In this document: positions 46,284-56,337 of the stretch, piece after piece
Layout: every line of letters starts with the position of its first letter
Numbering within the stretch: position 1 is the first letter of the stretch
The notes under the pieces: generated by a model
Database searches by the model: none
Seen by the model: the letters and a program-made list of their open reading frames with translations, nothing else
What the model was told of the DNA's origin: nothing
From: Caulobacter sp.
GTDB taxonomy: Bacteria; Pseudomonadota; Alphaproteobacteria; Caulobacterales; Caulobacteraceae
Reading direction: 5' to 3'
NCBI GenBank assembly: GCA_029866155.1
Contig: JARWZW010000010.1
Coordinates: 33,788-97,787 of the forward strand
DNA: 64,000 bases
Translations under genes and position numbers: made by a program

Positions 46284-46823
46284 ATGTTCCGCAAGTCCGC
46301 TCTTCTGCTCGTCACCGCCAGCGCCCTGTTCGCCGGCGCCTGCACGCCCATGACGACCTATTCGGGGTTCCAGGTGGTCGAAAGCAATCCCGCCGACGTG
46401 AAGGTCGGCGAGGACTCCAAATCGACCGTCCTGGCCAAGCTGGGCTCGCCATCAGCCACCTCCATGACCGAAAGCAAGGCCGCCAGGCCTGGCGAGGAAA
46501 TCGGCGCTGCAGGGGCCCTGGACTCCAATCTCTGGTTCTACATGAGCCAGGTGACCGACCGGGTCGCCTTCTACAAGCCCCGCGTGGCCAAGCGTGACGT
46601 GGTGGCCGTCTCCTTCAGCGCAGACAGTGATCAGGTAGCGTCCGTCAACAGCTACACCCTGGAAGATGGCAAGGTCATTGCCTTCAACGGCCGGGAAACC
46701 CCGACCCGGGGCCGGGAGATCACCATTCTCGAACAGCTTCTTGGCAATGTGGGCCAGGGTGGCGTTCTGCCGCGCGACGACAGCGAGGGCCTGCCGGGCA
46801 GCCGTCCTGGCGACACCCGCTGA
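46284..46823 (+). CDS. bamE: Outer membrane protein assembly factor BamE (SmpA/OmlA)
   Basis: A 179-residue lipoprotein with lipobox LFAGAC at about residue 20. The SmpA/OmlA fold is shown by VGEDSKSTVLAKLGSPSATS, SNLWFYMSQVTDRVAFYKPR and VVAVSFSADSDQVASVNSY. BamE supports the BamA complex that inserts outer-membrane barrels. The C-terminal tail (about 35 residues, LPRDDSEGLPGSRPGDTR) is longer than in enterobacteria, as usual for alphaproteobacteria. It is divergent from the cytochrome chaperone gene. Confidence 0.92.
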   Translation: MFRKSALLLVTASALFAGACTPMTTYSGFQVVESNPADVKVGEDSKSTVLAKLGSPSATSMTESKAARPGEEIGAAGALDSNLWFYMSQVTDRVAFYKPRVAKRDVVAVSFSADSDQVASVNSYTLEDGKVIAFNGRETPTRGREITILEQLLGNVGQGGVLPRDDSEGLPGSRPGDTR

Positions 46824-46846
46824 TCGACGGCTCCGAGGGACCGCAT

Positions 46847-47311
46847 CTATTGATCGTCTGCGGTCCCCAGCGGCTGTAGCGCGCTGGCCCTGGCTTCGAA
46901 ACAGGCCATCAACCGGGTGACGGCCGGCTCAAAATTCGCCGCAAAAATCCGGTCCAGCATCGGAACCTTGAACTCGAAGTCGATGTCGAAACCGACTTCG
47001 CATCCCTCCGGAACAGGGGTGAAGGTCCAGCGATTTTGCAGGCGGCGGAACGGACCGTACAGAAGCGAGACCTCGATGATGTGGCGCACGGAGTCGCGCC
47101 GCACCCGGGTGGCGAATTTTTCCCTTAGAAAACTGAAGGCGACCGCAGCTTCCGCGTCCAGCTGATCGATCCCGTCGACAGCCGGCCGACGGTTCCAGAC
47201 CCTCATGCTCTGGCACCAGGGAACGAAATCCGGATAGCGCTCCACATCCCCGACCAGTGAAAACAGTAGCGTGGGCGCGTGGGGCAGAACGCGGGTGACC
47301 TGATGGCGCAA
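46847..47311 (-). CDS. COQ10/RatA-like START-domain protein
   Basis: A 154-residue SRPBCC-fold protein. LPHAPTLLFSLVGDVERYPDFVPWCQ and LQNRWTFTPVPEGCEVGFDI, VGFDIDFEFKVPMLDRI match the coenzyme Q-binding COQ10/RatA (YfjG) family. In alphaproteobacteria and mitochondria members bind ubiquinone and help respiration; the RatA toxin role in E. coli is probably not relevant. I use TTG 47311 as the start: it is four bp past the lipA stop and begins the conserved LRHQVTRVL. The upstream frame belongs to lipA. Confidence 0.85.
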   Translation of the reverse strand: MRHQVTRVLPHAPTLLFSLVGDVERYPDFVPWCQSMRVWNRRPAVDGIDQLDAEAAVAFSFLREKFATRVRRDSVRHIIEVSLLYGPFRRLQNRWTFTPVPEGCEVGFDIDFEFKVPMLDRIFAANFEPAVTRLMACFEARASALQPLGTADDQ

Positions 47312-47315
47312 GGGC

Positions 47316-48272
47316 CTAGCTCGCTCCGGCCTGGGCCAGACGGGCGGCCTTGAGACGTTGAAAGTCTTCGCCGGCATGGTGTGATGACCGGGTCAGGGGA
47401 CTGGCCGAGACCATCAAAAACCCCTTTGACCGGGCGATCTGTTCCAGGGCGGCGAATTCATCGGGCGTGACGAACCTGTCGACGGGGGCATGCTTGCGGG
47501 TCGGCTGCAGGTACTGTCCGATCGTCAGAAAATCGATTCCGGCGCTGCGCATGTCGTCCATGACCTGCATGATCTCTTCCCGCGCCTCCCCCAGTCCAAC
47601 CATCAGGCCTGACTTGGTGAACTGGTTCGGATCCCGCTCCTTGACCCGCTCGAGCAGCCTCAGGGAATGGTAGTAACGGGCGCCGGGGCGGATCGACAGG
47701 TAGAGCCGGGGCACAGTTTCGAGATTGTGATTGAAGACGTCCGGGCGGGCGTCGATGACGATCTGCTCGGCTCGGCCCTTGCGGAGAAAGTCGGGAGTCA
47801 GGATCTCGATGGTCGTTTCCGGCGCCGCTGCGCGGATCGCATGAACCACCTCGGCGAAATGTCGCGCCCCGCCATCCTCGAGATCGTCACGATCCACCGA
47901 GGTGATGACCACATGCCGCAGACCCATCCTGGCGACCGCCTCAGCGACCCGGCCGGGCTCCGAAGGGTCCAGCGCCTGGGGCTTTCCGGTCGCCACATTG
48001 CAGAAGGCGCAGGCGCGGGTGCAGACATCGCCCATGATCATCATGGTGGCGTGCTTCTGGGTCCAGCATTCGCCGATGTTGGGGCAGGCAGCCTCTTCGC
48101 AGACCGTGGTGAGGCCATGCGCCTTCACGATGGAACGTGTTTCCTGGTAGCCGGCGCTGCCAGGAGCGCGAACCCGCAGCCAATCCGGCTTCCTGAGCAC
48201 GGGCGAATCCGGCCGCGCCTGCTTTTCGGGATGACGCACCTTGGGCGTCAGGGTGTCGATCAGAATGGCCAT
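47316..48272 (-). CDS. lipA: Lipoyl synthase
   Basis: A radical SAM enzyme that inserts two sulfurs into octanoyl-protein to make lipoate for pyruvate and 2-oxoglutarate dehydrogenases. The 318-residue product carries the auxiliary cluster motif [12 protein letters not shown], and the radical SAM motif [11 protein letters not shown] conserved [10 protein letters not shown] lies at the C-terminus and provides the RSSYxA-type serine ligand. The start is ATG 48272 ([10 protein letters not shown]); the frame runs upstream but without similarity. The COQ10-like gene follows and is probably cotranscribed. Confidence 0.97.
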   Translation of the reverse strand: MAILIDTLTPKVRHPEKQARPDSPVLRKPDWLRVRAPGSAGYQETRSIVKAHGLTTVCEEAACPNIGECWTQKHATMMIMGDVCTRACAFCNVATGKPQALDPSEPGRVAEAVARMGLRHVVITSVDRDDLEDGGARHFAEVVHAIRAAAPETTIEILTPDFLRKGRAEQIVIDARPDVFNHNLETVPRLYLSIRPGARYYHSLRLLERVKERDPNQFTKSGLMVGLGEAREEIMQVMDDMRSAGIDFLTIGQYLQPTRKHAPVDRFVTPDEFAALEQIARSKGFLMVSASPLTRSSHHAGEDFQRLKAARLAQAGAS

Positions 48273-48403
48273 GACCCCTAGATCAGCGTTCTGGCCGCAG
48301 GGATCAAGGGTCATGACAGCCGATGACACAGCCTGCGCATTTGCCGGCCCTGTGGCGGCCAGGCCCTTGCTCAATCGGGCTGCAAGCGGACACAGTCGGG
48401 GAG

Positions 48404-49417
48404 ATGACCGGTCGACACCTCCTTCTGGTGCTTTGTTGCCTTCTGGCCGCCTGCGGCCAGGGCCAGCCTCGTGACGCCTTTGTCGACACGCGTCTGCCGC
48501 CCGGCCTTGCAACCCGGTTCTTCCCGCCGGAGGGTTGGGCCTGGGGGCTGGTCCAGACCGGCGACTATCCCGCCCAGCGCTATGGCGTTTCTTCGCCCCG
48601 CAACGCCCCGATCGCCCACATCCTGATCCTGCCAGGCTATGGCGAGAGCGCCGAGACCTGGTTCGAGACTGCAGGGGAACTCAACGCCAGGGGCTACGCC
48701 GTCTGGGTTCTGGAAGCGGCTGGCCAAGGCGGCTCGGGGCGCTATTCGGTCGCTGCCGACACCGGACACATTCCTGATCCCGAAGCGGATCTCCAGGCCA
48801 TACGGGCCATGATCCGCGCTTCCCTCCCCCAGGACCGAAAGCCCCTGATCCTGGTCGGCAGTCAGTCCGGCGGCATCCTGGCCATCCTGGCGGCTTCAGA
48901 CAGGTCGGGTGCCAAGCGGCTTGTCCTGTCTGCCCTGCCGCCGCCCTCGCAGGTGACATCGATGGAGACCGGCCTGACGCGGTTGGGACTTGGCTGGTTG
49001 CGCGACCCCCGCCAAGGCGGCTGGCGCCGAACCCAGACGCCGCTCAGGGGGGCTGACCCCTATCGGGGGAGTTTGGCGCATGATTGGCAGGTCGCCAATC
49101 CGGACCTGCGAATGGCCGCTCCCAGTATCGGATGGCGTGTGGTCATGGCCCAGGCGGGCAGTGACGCCGCGAAACGCCTCGCGTCCATTGACCTTCCGGT
49201 CCTCATGATTGACAGCGGCTTGCCCTTCGAAGGCGCCTGCAAAAGGGCCCCGCGTTGCAGGGCCCTGCGCATCGCCGATACGGCGTCAGACGTCCCTGGC
49301 CACCTGCTCGTCGACCGTTCCCGTTCGCAATGGATCAAGGCCATCGACGGCTTTGTTCAGCAGGAGCCTGAACTTTCGCCCCGGTCCGGTCCGCCGCCCA
49401 GGATCGATGAGCCCTAA
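48404..49417 (+). CDS. Alpha/beta hydrolase lipoprotein (lysophospholipase-like)
   Basis: A 337-residue protein with a lipoprotein signal ([12 protein letters not shown], Cys at about residue 17). It opens the hydrolase domain with [20 protein letters not shown], carries the nucleophile elbow VGSQSGGIL (GSQSG), and ends with a [10 protein letters not shown] segment holding the likely catalytic His. This resembles lysophospholipase-type alpha/beta hydrolases anchored in the envelope. The start is ATG 48404 behind GGGGAG. It is divergent from lipA across 131 bp. Confidence 0.82.
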   Translation: MTGRHLLLVLCCLLAACGQGQPRDAFVDTRLPPGLATRFFPPEGWAWGLVQTGDYPAQRYGVSSPRNAPIAHILILPGYGESAETWFETAGELNARGYAVWVLEAAGQGGSGRYSVAADTGHIPDPEADLQAIRAMIRASLPQDRKPLILVGSQSGGILAILAASDRSGAKRLVLSALPPPSQVTSMETGLTRLGLGWLRDPRQGGWRRTQTPLRGADPYRGSLAHDWQVANPDLRMAAPSIGWRVVMAQAGSDAAKRLASIDLPVLMIDSGLPFEGACKRAPRCRALRIADTASDVPGHLLVDRSRSQWIKAIDGFVQQEPELSPRSGPPPRIDEP

Positions 49418-49495
49418 TCGCCTTTTCAAGTGGAAGGGCTCTCTATAGGTTCAGCGCAACAAATCTGTTGAGAAACCTTGGGGAGTTTCGCCTAG

Positions 49496-51049
49496 ATGCC
49501 GCGTGCCTATGATGCGCGGGAGGCAGAGCGGTCGCTGTTTGATGCACTGCTCGTCGCCCGGGACCGCCACGGGGCCAAAAAGCCCATTCTGGAAGACCAG
49601 AACCGGCAACCGCTCTCCTACACCGACCTGATTCGGGCCAGTTTTGCGTTGGGACGCAAGATCGCAGGCTTTACCGAGCCTGGCGAGCGGGTGGGCCTGT
49701 TGCTGCCATCCAGTGCCGGAGTCGTGGTTACGTTTTTTGGCCTTCACGCCTTTGGCCGCGTGCCCACCATGCTCAACTTCACCTCCGGCCTCAGAAATCT
49801 GCGGGCTGCCTGCAAGCTGGCCGGGGTCAAGACCGTTCTGACGGCCCACGCCTTCATCGAGCAAGGCAAGCTGCACGACCTGATCGACGCCCTCGAGACC
49901 AGTTGCAAGGTCGTTTATCTGGAAGATGTCCGCGCCAAGATCGGCATCGCTGACAAGCTGTATGCGGCAGCGGCGGGCGCCATGCCCAAGGCTTTCCGCA
50001 CCCGGTCGCGTCCGGACGATGCCGGGGTCATCCTCTTCACCTCCGGGAGTTTCGGAGCGCCCCGGGGCGTTGTGCTGACACAGGCCAACCTGATCGCAAA
50101 CGCCGAGCAGATCGCCGCCCATATCGACCTTGATCCAGCCTGGGTGATGTTCAATCCCCTGCCCACTTTCCACTGTTTTGGACTGACCGGTGGCGTGATT
50201 TTGCCGCTGCTGACGGGCATGAAGGCCTTTCAGTATCCCTCCCCGCTTCACACCAAACAGATTCCGCCCCTGATCAAGGACAGCGGCGCTTCCATCCTGC
50301 TGGCCACAGACACCTTTGTGAACCAGTACGCCCGAGCCGCCGACCCGGGAGATCTTTCGGCCCTGAGGTTCATCGTCTGCGGGGCCGAGAAGGTGCGGGA
50401 GGAAACCCACAACCTGCTGGCGGACCGTTTCGGCGGGGTGCCGGTGCTTGAAGGCTACGGCGCGACCGAAGCGGCCCCTGTGGTGGCGGTCAACAAGCCC
50501 GATGACAACCGTCGAGGAACCGTCGGCGGACTGCTGCCGGGAATGGAATATCGTGTCGAGCCGGTCGAAGGTATCGCCGAAGGCGGCCGTTTGATGATTC
50601 GCGGTCCCAACATCATGGCGGGCTATCTTAGGGATGACGGCGGCGTCGATGCGCCCGAGGGCGGCTGGCACGATACCGGCGACGTCGTCACCATCACGTC
50701 TGACCGCTGGATCGTCATCAAGGGAAGGGTGAAGCGCTTCGCCAAGATCGGCGGGGAAATGGTATCCCTCACGGCCGCCGAAGATCTGGCCTCGGCCGTC
50801 TGGCCAGATGCCCGCCACGCCGTGATCTCGATGCCTGATCCCCGCAAAGGTGAGCGGCTCGTCCTGGTGACGGACAGGGCCGACGCCAGCGTTTCGCCCC
50901 TTCTGGCTCACGCCCAGGCGATCGGGGCGCCGGAACTGGCAGTTCCGCGCAAGATCCTGAAGGTTTCCGAGATCCCGGTCCTGGGGACCGGCAAGACCGA
51001 TTATGTCGCGATCCAGCGCATGGCCGACTCAGACGCCAGAGCGGCCTGA
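49496..51049 (+). CDS. AMP-binding acyl-[ACP] synthetase, Aas C-terminal-like
   Basis: A 517-residue adenylate-forming enzyme. The nucleotide loop is FTSGSFGAPRGVVLTQANL, similar to the TSGSEG loop of Aas rather than the TSGTTG loop of most acyl-CoA ligases. LEGYGATEAAPVVAVN and the C-terminal lysine PVLGTGKTDYVAI follow. The N-terminus SLFDALLVARDRHGAKKPILEDQNRQPLSY, read in pieces, also resembles the Aas synthetase half. Aas recycles lysophosphatidylethanolamine. The acyltransferase half is absent here, so the protein may serve a separate transferase. No partner gene adjoins it. Confidence 0.85.
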   Translation: MPRAYDAREAERSLFDALLVARDRHGAKKPILEDQNRQPLSYTDLIRASFALGRKIAGFTEPGERVGLLLPSSAGVVVTFFGLHAFGRVPTMLNFTSGLRNLRAACKLAGVKTVLTAHAFIEQGKLHDLIDALETSCKVVYLEDVRAKIGIADKLYAAAAGAMPKAFRTRSRPDDAGVILFTSGSFGAPRGVVLTQANLIANAEQIAAHIDLDPAWVMFNPLPTFHCFGLTGGVILPLLTGMKAFQYPSPLHTKQIPPLIKDSGASILLATDTFVNQYARAADPGDLSALRFIVCGAEKVREETHNLLADRFGGVPVLEGYGATEAAPVVAVNKPDDNRRGTVGGLLPGMEYRVEPVEGIAEGGRLMIRGPNIMAGYLRDDGGVDAPEGGWHDTGDVVTITSDRWIVIKGRVKRFAKIGGEMVSLTAAEDLASAVWPDARHAVISMPDPRKGERLVLVTDRADASVSPLLAHAQAIGAPELAVPRKILKVSEIPVLGTGKTDYVAIQRMADSDARAA

Positions 51050-51148
51050 CCAGGCACACAGGCTCCTGGCCGATCTTGGGCTGGTCTAGCGGGTCGTCGG
51101 ATCGGGAAGGCCGGCGACATCTGGCGCTCCCGACCGTCCGGCAAGGCG

Positions 51149-52271
51149 TCAGACCTCGGCGCCGCCCCGGGTGGCGCCCACCCGCTGGGCCAGGGAAGCC
51201 GCCATGAACTGGTCCAGATCGCCGTCCAGCACCCCGTCCGTGTCACTGGTCTCCACACTGGTCCGCAGATCCTTGACCATCTGGTAGGGCTGCAGAACGT
51301 AGGATCTGATCTGGTGGCCCCAGCCGATATCGGTCTTCTGGTCCTCGAGAGCCTGGGCCGCTGCTTCACGCTTCTGCAGTTCCAGTTCGTAGAGGCGGGC
51401 CCGGAGCATCTTCCAGGCCTCGTCCCGGTTCTGGTGCTGCGATCGGCCTGCCTGGCAGGCCACGGCGATCCCGGTCGGGATATGGGTCAGGCGGACAGCC
51501 GAGTCGGTCTTGTTGATATGCTGACCGCCCGCTCCGCTGGCCCGATAGGTGTCCGTGCGAACGTCCGACGGATTGATCTCGATTTCGATAGTGTCATCCA
51601 CCACCGGATAGATCCAGGCCGAAGCGAAGCTGGTGTGACGCTTGGCGGCCGCGTCATAGGGGCTGATACGCACCAGCCGATGGACCCCGCCTTCCGTCTT
51701 TAGCCAGCCATAGGCATTGGGACCCTTGACCTGCAGGGTGGCGGACTTGATCCCGACGCTCTCGCCCGGGGTCTCCTCAATCAGGTCCACAGAATAGCCG
51801 TGGGCCGTCGCCCAGCGGCTATACATGCGCAGCAGCATGTTGGCCCAGTCACAGGACTCGGTCCCTCCGGCTCCGGAATTAATTTCCACATAGGCGTCGT
51901 TGCCATCGGCCTCTCCGGACAGAAGGGCCTCGAGCTGGGCCCGATCGGAACGCTCCCGCAGGAGCTTGAGCTGCGCCCGGGCATCCTCCAGGGAGGCCTC
52001 GTCGCCCTCCATATCGGCCAGTTCGGCGAAATCAACGGCGTCGACCAGGTCTCGCTCAAGAGACCTCACCGCTTCGACCCGGGACGCCAGCTGTTGCCGG
52101 TCCCGCATCAGGGCCTGGGCCTCGGCAGGACGATCCCAGAGCGTGGGGTCCTCTGCCCGGGCATCCAGTTCATCCAGGCGTCTTAGGGCTGGATCCCAGT
52201 CAAAGACGCCTCCTGAGCAGGGCGATCGCCTGCTCGATGTCAGCCTTTGCGGCCTCGACATCCGGTCTCAT
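51149..52271 (-). CDS. prfB: Peptide chain release factor 2 with programmed +1 frameshift
   Basis: RF2 ends translation at UGA and UAA. Translation begins at ATG 52271 and reads 23 codons ([20 protein letters not shown]...) to an in-frame TGA at 52202-52200. A +1 shift at CTT-TGA-C then joins the main frame ([19 protein letters not shown]), which runs to 51149, giving about 373 residues. The GGQ motif ([17 protein letters not shown]) is intact. The codon-recognition tripeptide reads SPY ([15 protein letters not shown]) rather than SPF. The shift makes RF2 levels autoregulatory. Confidence 0.95.
52199..52214 (-). promoter_or_regulatory. prfB recoding site: internal Shine-Dalgarno and CTT-TGA-C slip
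   Basis: On the minus strand AGGAGG (52214-52209) lies three bases before CTTTGAC (52205-52199). This is the standard RF2 arrangement: ribosome pausing at the weak UGA-C stop with an SD-like pull that drives the +1 slip on CUU. Confidence 0.93.
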
Positions 52272-52342
52272 GAAACGACTCCAAGCACAGTCTGGTCAGG
52301 GGGATGAACAATAGGGAGGGCGTCAGTAGCGACCCGCGGGCT

Positions 52343-54766
52343 TCAATACAACCCGCTCAGATCATCCGGCACCTTCGGCCGGGGTGGCGGCTTCTGTTCC
52401 GGCGGCGGGGCGACCTGTGGCACGAAGGCGTTGCTATAGGGAACAGGACCTTCGGGCTTGGGCCCGCCGGGGACGGCGACCGCGACCTTTGGCTCGGTTC
52501 CCGGCCTGAAGGCCTCCCGTATACCGCCGACCATGGCGAACTTCGCCTGTTTGGGTGGCTCGAAGGGAGTTGGCGGCACGTCCTTCAGGGCGACCTTCAT
52601 GAAGTCGATGAAGATCGGCAGGGAGGCGACCCCGCCGACCTCCCCTTCTCCCAAAGACCGGTTATCATCAAATCCGACAAAGACACCGACCACGATCTGC
52701 GGCGTATAACCGACAAACCAGGCGCTGCGATATTCGTTCGTCGTCCCGGTCTTCCCGGCGATCGGCCGACCCAGAACCCGGGCCTGGGTGGCGGTGCCCC
52801 TCTGCACGACGCCTTCCAGCATGGAGGTGATCTGATAGGCGGTTACCGGATCGATCACCTGCTTGCCGTCAGGCGCGACCCGGGGGCTTTCGTCACCGTT
52901 GAAGCCGTTGTTGCACCGGGGACAGTCGCGCTTGTCCGCCCGGAACAGGATCTTGCCTTCCCGGTCCTGGATCATCTCGATGAGATGGGGATCCACCCGA
53001 CGACCGCCGTTGGCGAACCCGGCATAGGCGCTGGTGATCTTGAGCGGCGTGGTTTCGCCGGCCCCCAGGGCCATGGCCAGCACCGGGGCCATATTGTCAG
53101 TCACCCCCATCTTGATCGACAGGTCGGAGATCTTGCGCATGCCGACCCCCTGGGCCAGCCTGACTGTCATGGCGTTGCGCGACAGCTCCAGGCCCCGACG
53201 AAGGGGCATAGAACCATAGTACTTCTTGTTGTAGTTTTCAGGCGTCCAGGCTTCGCCATTGATGGCACCCTTGAAGGTGATCTGGGCGTCAGTAACCATG
53301 CTGGCCGGGGTGTATTCATCCTCCAGAGCCGCAGCATAGACGAAGGGCTTGATCGCGGAACCGGGCTGTCGCATCGCCTGGGTCGCGCGATTGAAGTTGG
53401 ACAGCGAGAAGGAATAGCCGCCCACCATGGCAAGCACCCGACCAGACTGGGGTTCAATAGCGACAAGAGCGCCATTGACCAGAGGCACCTGACGCAGCCG
53501 ATAGGCCCCAGGGGTCGCGGAAGCCGGCTCGACAAAGATCAGATCGCCAACATTGAGGCCCTTGCCGGCCCGGGCCCAGGCTACGTCCTCGGAAACCAGT
53601 GGCCCGGCAGGCGCGTTCTTGACAGGTTGGACGATCACTCCGCCTTCGACCTGCTGGATTCGGGCTGCGCGCCAGTCTCTCCGTTCGGAAGGCGGCGTCT
53701 TCGACAGGGCGGCGGCCTCCCAGCCCTCGGCCTGTTCGGCTGCACCCCAGGCGCCACGCCAGCCATGGCGACGGTCATAGGCCTCGAGCCCGTTCATCAG
53801 CGCGACGCGGGCGGCGGTCTGAAGGTTGGAATCGAGGGTGGTGCGCATGTAATAGCCCCCCTCGGTCAGCCTTTGGCCCATTGTGGCCAGGCCCCGTCGC
53901 CGGACCTCTTCGACGAAATAGTCAGCGTCCTTGTATTTGGCTCGCGAAGGCGCGGCCTGGACCACAAGGTCTTCCTTCATCGCCGAATCGGCCTCGGCCT
54001 GGCTCACCCAGCCCAGTTCCGCCATCTGGCCGATGATCCAGTTGCGTCGGCCGATGGCGTTGGCCTTGTTGCGGATGGGATGATAGTTTTCGGGGCCCTT
54101 GGGCACTGCGGCCAGATAGGCCATTTCCGACAGGGTCAGGTTGTCCAGAGACTTGCCAAAGTAGTTGTAGGCTGCTGCAGCGACACCGTAGCTGCGATAA
54201 CCCAGCCAGATTTCGTTGAGATAGAGTTCGAGGATGTGGTCCTTGGTCAGGGTCTGCTCCAGACGCCTTGCCAGGATGGCTTCCTTGAACTTGCGCCCGA
54301 GGGTCGCATCACTGGTCAGCAGGACATTCTTGGCGACCTGCTGTGTGATGGTCGAGCCCCCTTCAAGGCGCCGCCCCCGGACGACATTGAGGACATTCTT
54401 CAACATGGCCCGGCCAAGGCCCTGAACATCGACCCCGCTGTGATGGAAGAAATTGCGGTCCTCGGCAGCGAGGAAGGCCTGGACCATCCGCGGCGGCATC
54501 TGGTCGTAGGGGACAAAAATGCGTCGTTCTCGGCTGAACTCGCCGATCAGAGTTCCATCCCAGCCATAGACCCGTGTGGCCGTCGGCGGGCGATAGTCGA
54601 CCAGGTCGCCAGCGTCCGGCATGTCGTGAAACAGCACGGCGGCATAGATTGCGATCGCAAAGCCTGCGACGGCGATAACGCTGAGCACGGCGATCCCGAG
54701 GATGGCGACCCACCGCTCAGGCGGGTTGAAAACCGGCCAGGACCCCCGTGCAGCTTTTTCAGACAT
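52343..54766 (-). CDS. mrcA: Penicillin-binding protein 1A (bifunctional transglycosylase/transpeptidase)
   Basis: A class A PBP of 807 residues that polymerises and crosslinks peptidoglycan. A short cytoplasmic tail and one transmembrane helix (about residues 20-45) are followed by the GT51 domain with AAEDRNFFHHSGVD and EGGSTITQQVAKN. A central OB-like region (residues about 300-430) comes next. Transpeptidase motifs are SAIK in RQPGSAIKPF, SRN in LELSRNAMTV, and KTGTTNEYRSAWFVGYT. The C-terminal tail is Pro-rich. A GG(x)WG-rich loop and the insert with CPRCN (RDCPRCNNG) are typical of alphaproteobacterial PBP1A. It lies downstream of the amidase gene on the same strand. Confidence 0.96.
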   Translation of the reverse strand: MSEKAARGSWPVFNPPERWVAILGIAVLSVIAVAGFAIAIYAAVLFHDMPDAGDLVDYRPPTATRVYGWDGTLIGEFSRERRIFVPYDQMPPRMVQAFLAAEDRNFFHHSGVDVQGLGRAMLKNVLNVVRGRRLEGGSTITQQVAKNVLLTSDATLGRKFKEAILARRLEQTLTKDHILELYLNEIWLGYRSYGVAAAAYNYFGKSLDNLTLSEMAYLAAVPKGPENYHPIRNKANAIGRRNWIIGQMAELGWVSQAEADSAMKEDLVVQAAPSRAKYKDADYFVEEVRRRGLATMGQRLTEGGYYMRTTLDSNLQTAARVALMNGLEAYDRRHGWRGAWGAAEQAEGWEAAALSKTPPSERRDWRAARIQQVEGGVIVQPVKNAPAGPLVSEDVAWARAGKGLNVGDLIFVEPASATPGAYRLRQVPLVNGALVAIEPQSGRVLAMVGGYSFSLSNFNRATQAMRQPGSAIKPFVYAAALEDEYTPASMVTDAQITFKGAINGEAWTPENYNKKYYGSMPLRRGLELSRNAMTVRLAQGVGMRKISDLSIKMGVTDNMAPVLAMALGAGETTPLKITSAYAGFANGGRRVDPHLIEMIQDREGKILFRADKRDCPRCNNGFNGDESPRVAPDGKQVIDPVTAYQITSMLEGVVQRGTATQARVLGRPIAGKTGTTNEYRSAWFVGYTPQIVVGVFVGFDDNRSLGEGEVGGVASLPIFIDFMKVALKDVPPTPFEPPKQAKFAMVGGIREAFRPGTEPKVAVAVPGGPKPEGPVPYSNAFVPQVAPPPEQKPPPRPKVPDDLSGLY

Positions 54767-54871
54767 GGGATTCCTCTAGCGCGCGCCGACGCAGGCGCCA
54801 ATGTCGGTCTGCAGGCGCGGAACCAAAATTGCGCGAGTGCGGCGCCGGATGCACGGCGCCGGAGGTTGTTC

Positions 54872-56080
54872 CTATCGCGAAGCGATCCGGACGCCGCGGG
54901 CGAACCACTGGTCGATAGCGTCGCCGACCCGGTCCACCAGACGGTCCTGCTCACGACTTGAGGTGAGCAGGGTCTCGTCACGAGGACTGGTGATGAAACC
55001 CATCTCGAGGAGCACGGCCGGCACGTCCGGGGCGAGCAACACCATCAGATTGGCGTCCCGGTGGCTTCGTCGCAGCATCGGGGTGACATCCGAGATCTGC
55101 TCGACCAGCAGTTCGGCGAATACAGCGCTGCGATTCTTGGTCGACCTCTGGGTCAGGTCGAGGAGAATCTGCCCGACCCCCCGGTCACCACCGGTGACGC
55201 TGGCGTTCATCAGCCAGTCTTCCTTGTTGAGCACCCGGGCAGCCCGACCTTCGCCCTTTTCGGAAAGTGTATAGACGCTGGCCCCGCTGACATCGGCCGG
55301 ACCGGCGTCGGCATGGAGAGAGATAAAGAGGTCCGCATCCGCCTTCCGGGCGATCTGGACCCGGGTTTCCAGGGGAACATAGACATCGCTGTCCCGCGTC
55401 AGGATGACGGTGTAGCGACCCGAACGTTCCAGCCGCGCCTTGAGACGCCGGGCGGCCGACAGGGTCACGACCTTTTCCTGGGCGTTTCGCCCCAGAGCGC
55501 CGGGATCACGACCACCATGCCCGGCATCGATGACAATCACCTTGCGGCCAGACGGACGAAGCGCCCGGATCGATGTCGCAACAGCCGGCCTGGCCACAGT
55601 CGGGACCGGCGCGCGCGCCAGACGGGGGGCGGCCGCACCTTTGGCCTTGAGGTCGATCACATATCGATAATGGGGGGCGCCCTCGCCCGGCGGCAGCAAA
55701 AACCGGCGGGTCACCTCTGCGTCCTGAGCCAGGTCTATGCTCAGCCTGGCCGCGCCGTTGCGAGGCTCGACGCTCCAGCGCCGGACAACGCCCTGCCCTG
55801 CCCCCTTCATGTCTGAAGCAACATCAACCTGGGAAAAGGAAACCACGACCTTCCGATCGGTGGCCCCATCGGAAAGGATCCGGCCGGACACCGACCGTCC
55901 GACATCCATCACCATGCGGGTTTCGGTGGCGTCGCCCCCGAGGCGCACCTTCAGAATACCGGCAGAGGCCCCGGCGACTTGGGCCATGGCGCCCGCGCCA
56001 AGACCGACCAGCAGGATCCCTGCTGCGATCGAAGCGGCGATCCAGCGCTTTCCCAAGATCAGTCCTTCACGCCCGCGCAT
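54872..56080 (-). CDS. N-acetylmuramoyl-L-alanine amidase, AmiC type (AMIN + Amidase_3)
   Basis: A 402-residue exported amidase that splits septal peptidoglycan. The signal is WIAASIAAGILLVGLGAGAM. The AMIN domain follows (ILKVRLGGDATETRMVMDVG) to about residue 150, then a Pro/Ala linker. The Amidase_3 domain starts VIVIDAGHGGRDPGALG. Zinc ligands are His in DAGHGG, Glu in AQEKVV, and His in ISLHADAG; the catalytic Glu is in LLEMGFIT. The start is ATG 56080; an upstream in-frame TTG would add four residues. It precedes PBP1A, pairing wall splitting with synthesis. Confidence 0.94.
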   Translation of the reverse strand: MRGREGLILGKRWIAASIAAGILLVGLGAGAMAQVAGASAGILKVRLGGDATETRMVMDVGRSVSGRILSDGATDRKVVVSFSQVDVASDMKGAGQGVVRRWSVEPRNGAARLSIDLAQDAEVTRRFLLPPGEGAPHYRYVIDLKAKGAAAPRLARAPVPTVARPAVATSIRALRPSGRKVIVIDAGHGGRDPGALGRNAQEKVVTLSAARRLKARLERSGRYTVILTRDSDVYVPLETRVQIARKADADLFISLHADAGPADVSGASVYTLSEKGEGRAARVLNKEDWLMNASVTGGDRGVGQILLDLTQRSTKNRSAVFAELLVEQISDVTPMLRRSHRDANLMVLLAPDVPAVLLEMGFITSPRDETLLTSSREQDRLVDRVGDAIDQWFARGVRIASR

Positions 56081-56337
56081 TCTTCGCCTCAACGCTCACG
56101 CCAATTCGACGATCTTGCGACTCTTGCCACGGGGTCGGTGGAGAAGGCGTTAACCCCGATCAATTTCGAAGCGCCGCTGTTGCCACAGCTTCGCCTGTTT
56201 CGCGACCGGTAATTCCCTCCCCGAGCGGCAATCCCGCGCATTCTCCGAGGGATGCCGTTTTCGCGGGCCCCGATCTGGTGTAGTCGAGAGGCCGAACAAT
56301 ATTGCGGGAGGGCCCTTTTCGGGCTCCTGAACGGAAC

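Noticed and set aside
52304..54961. 885-codon open frame opposite PBP1A
   Set aside because: Very long but fully antisense to a clear PBP1A, and rich in His/Gly/Asp without motifs, as expected from high GC in the third codon position.
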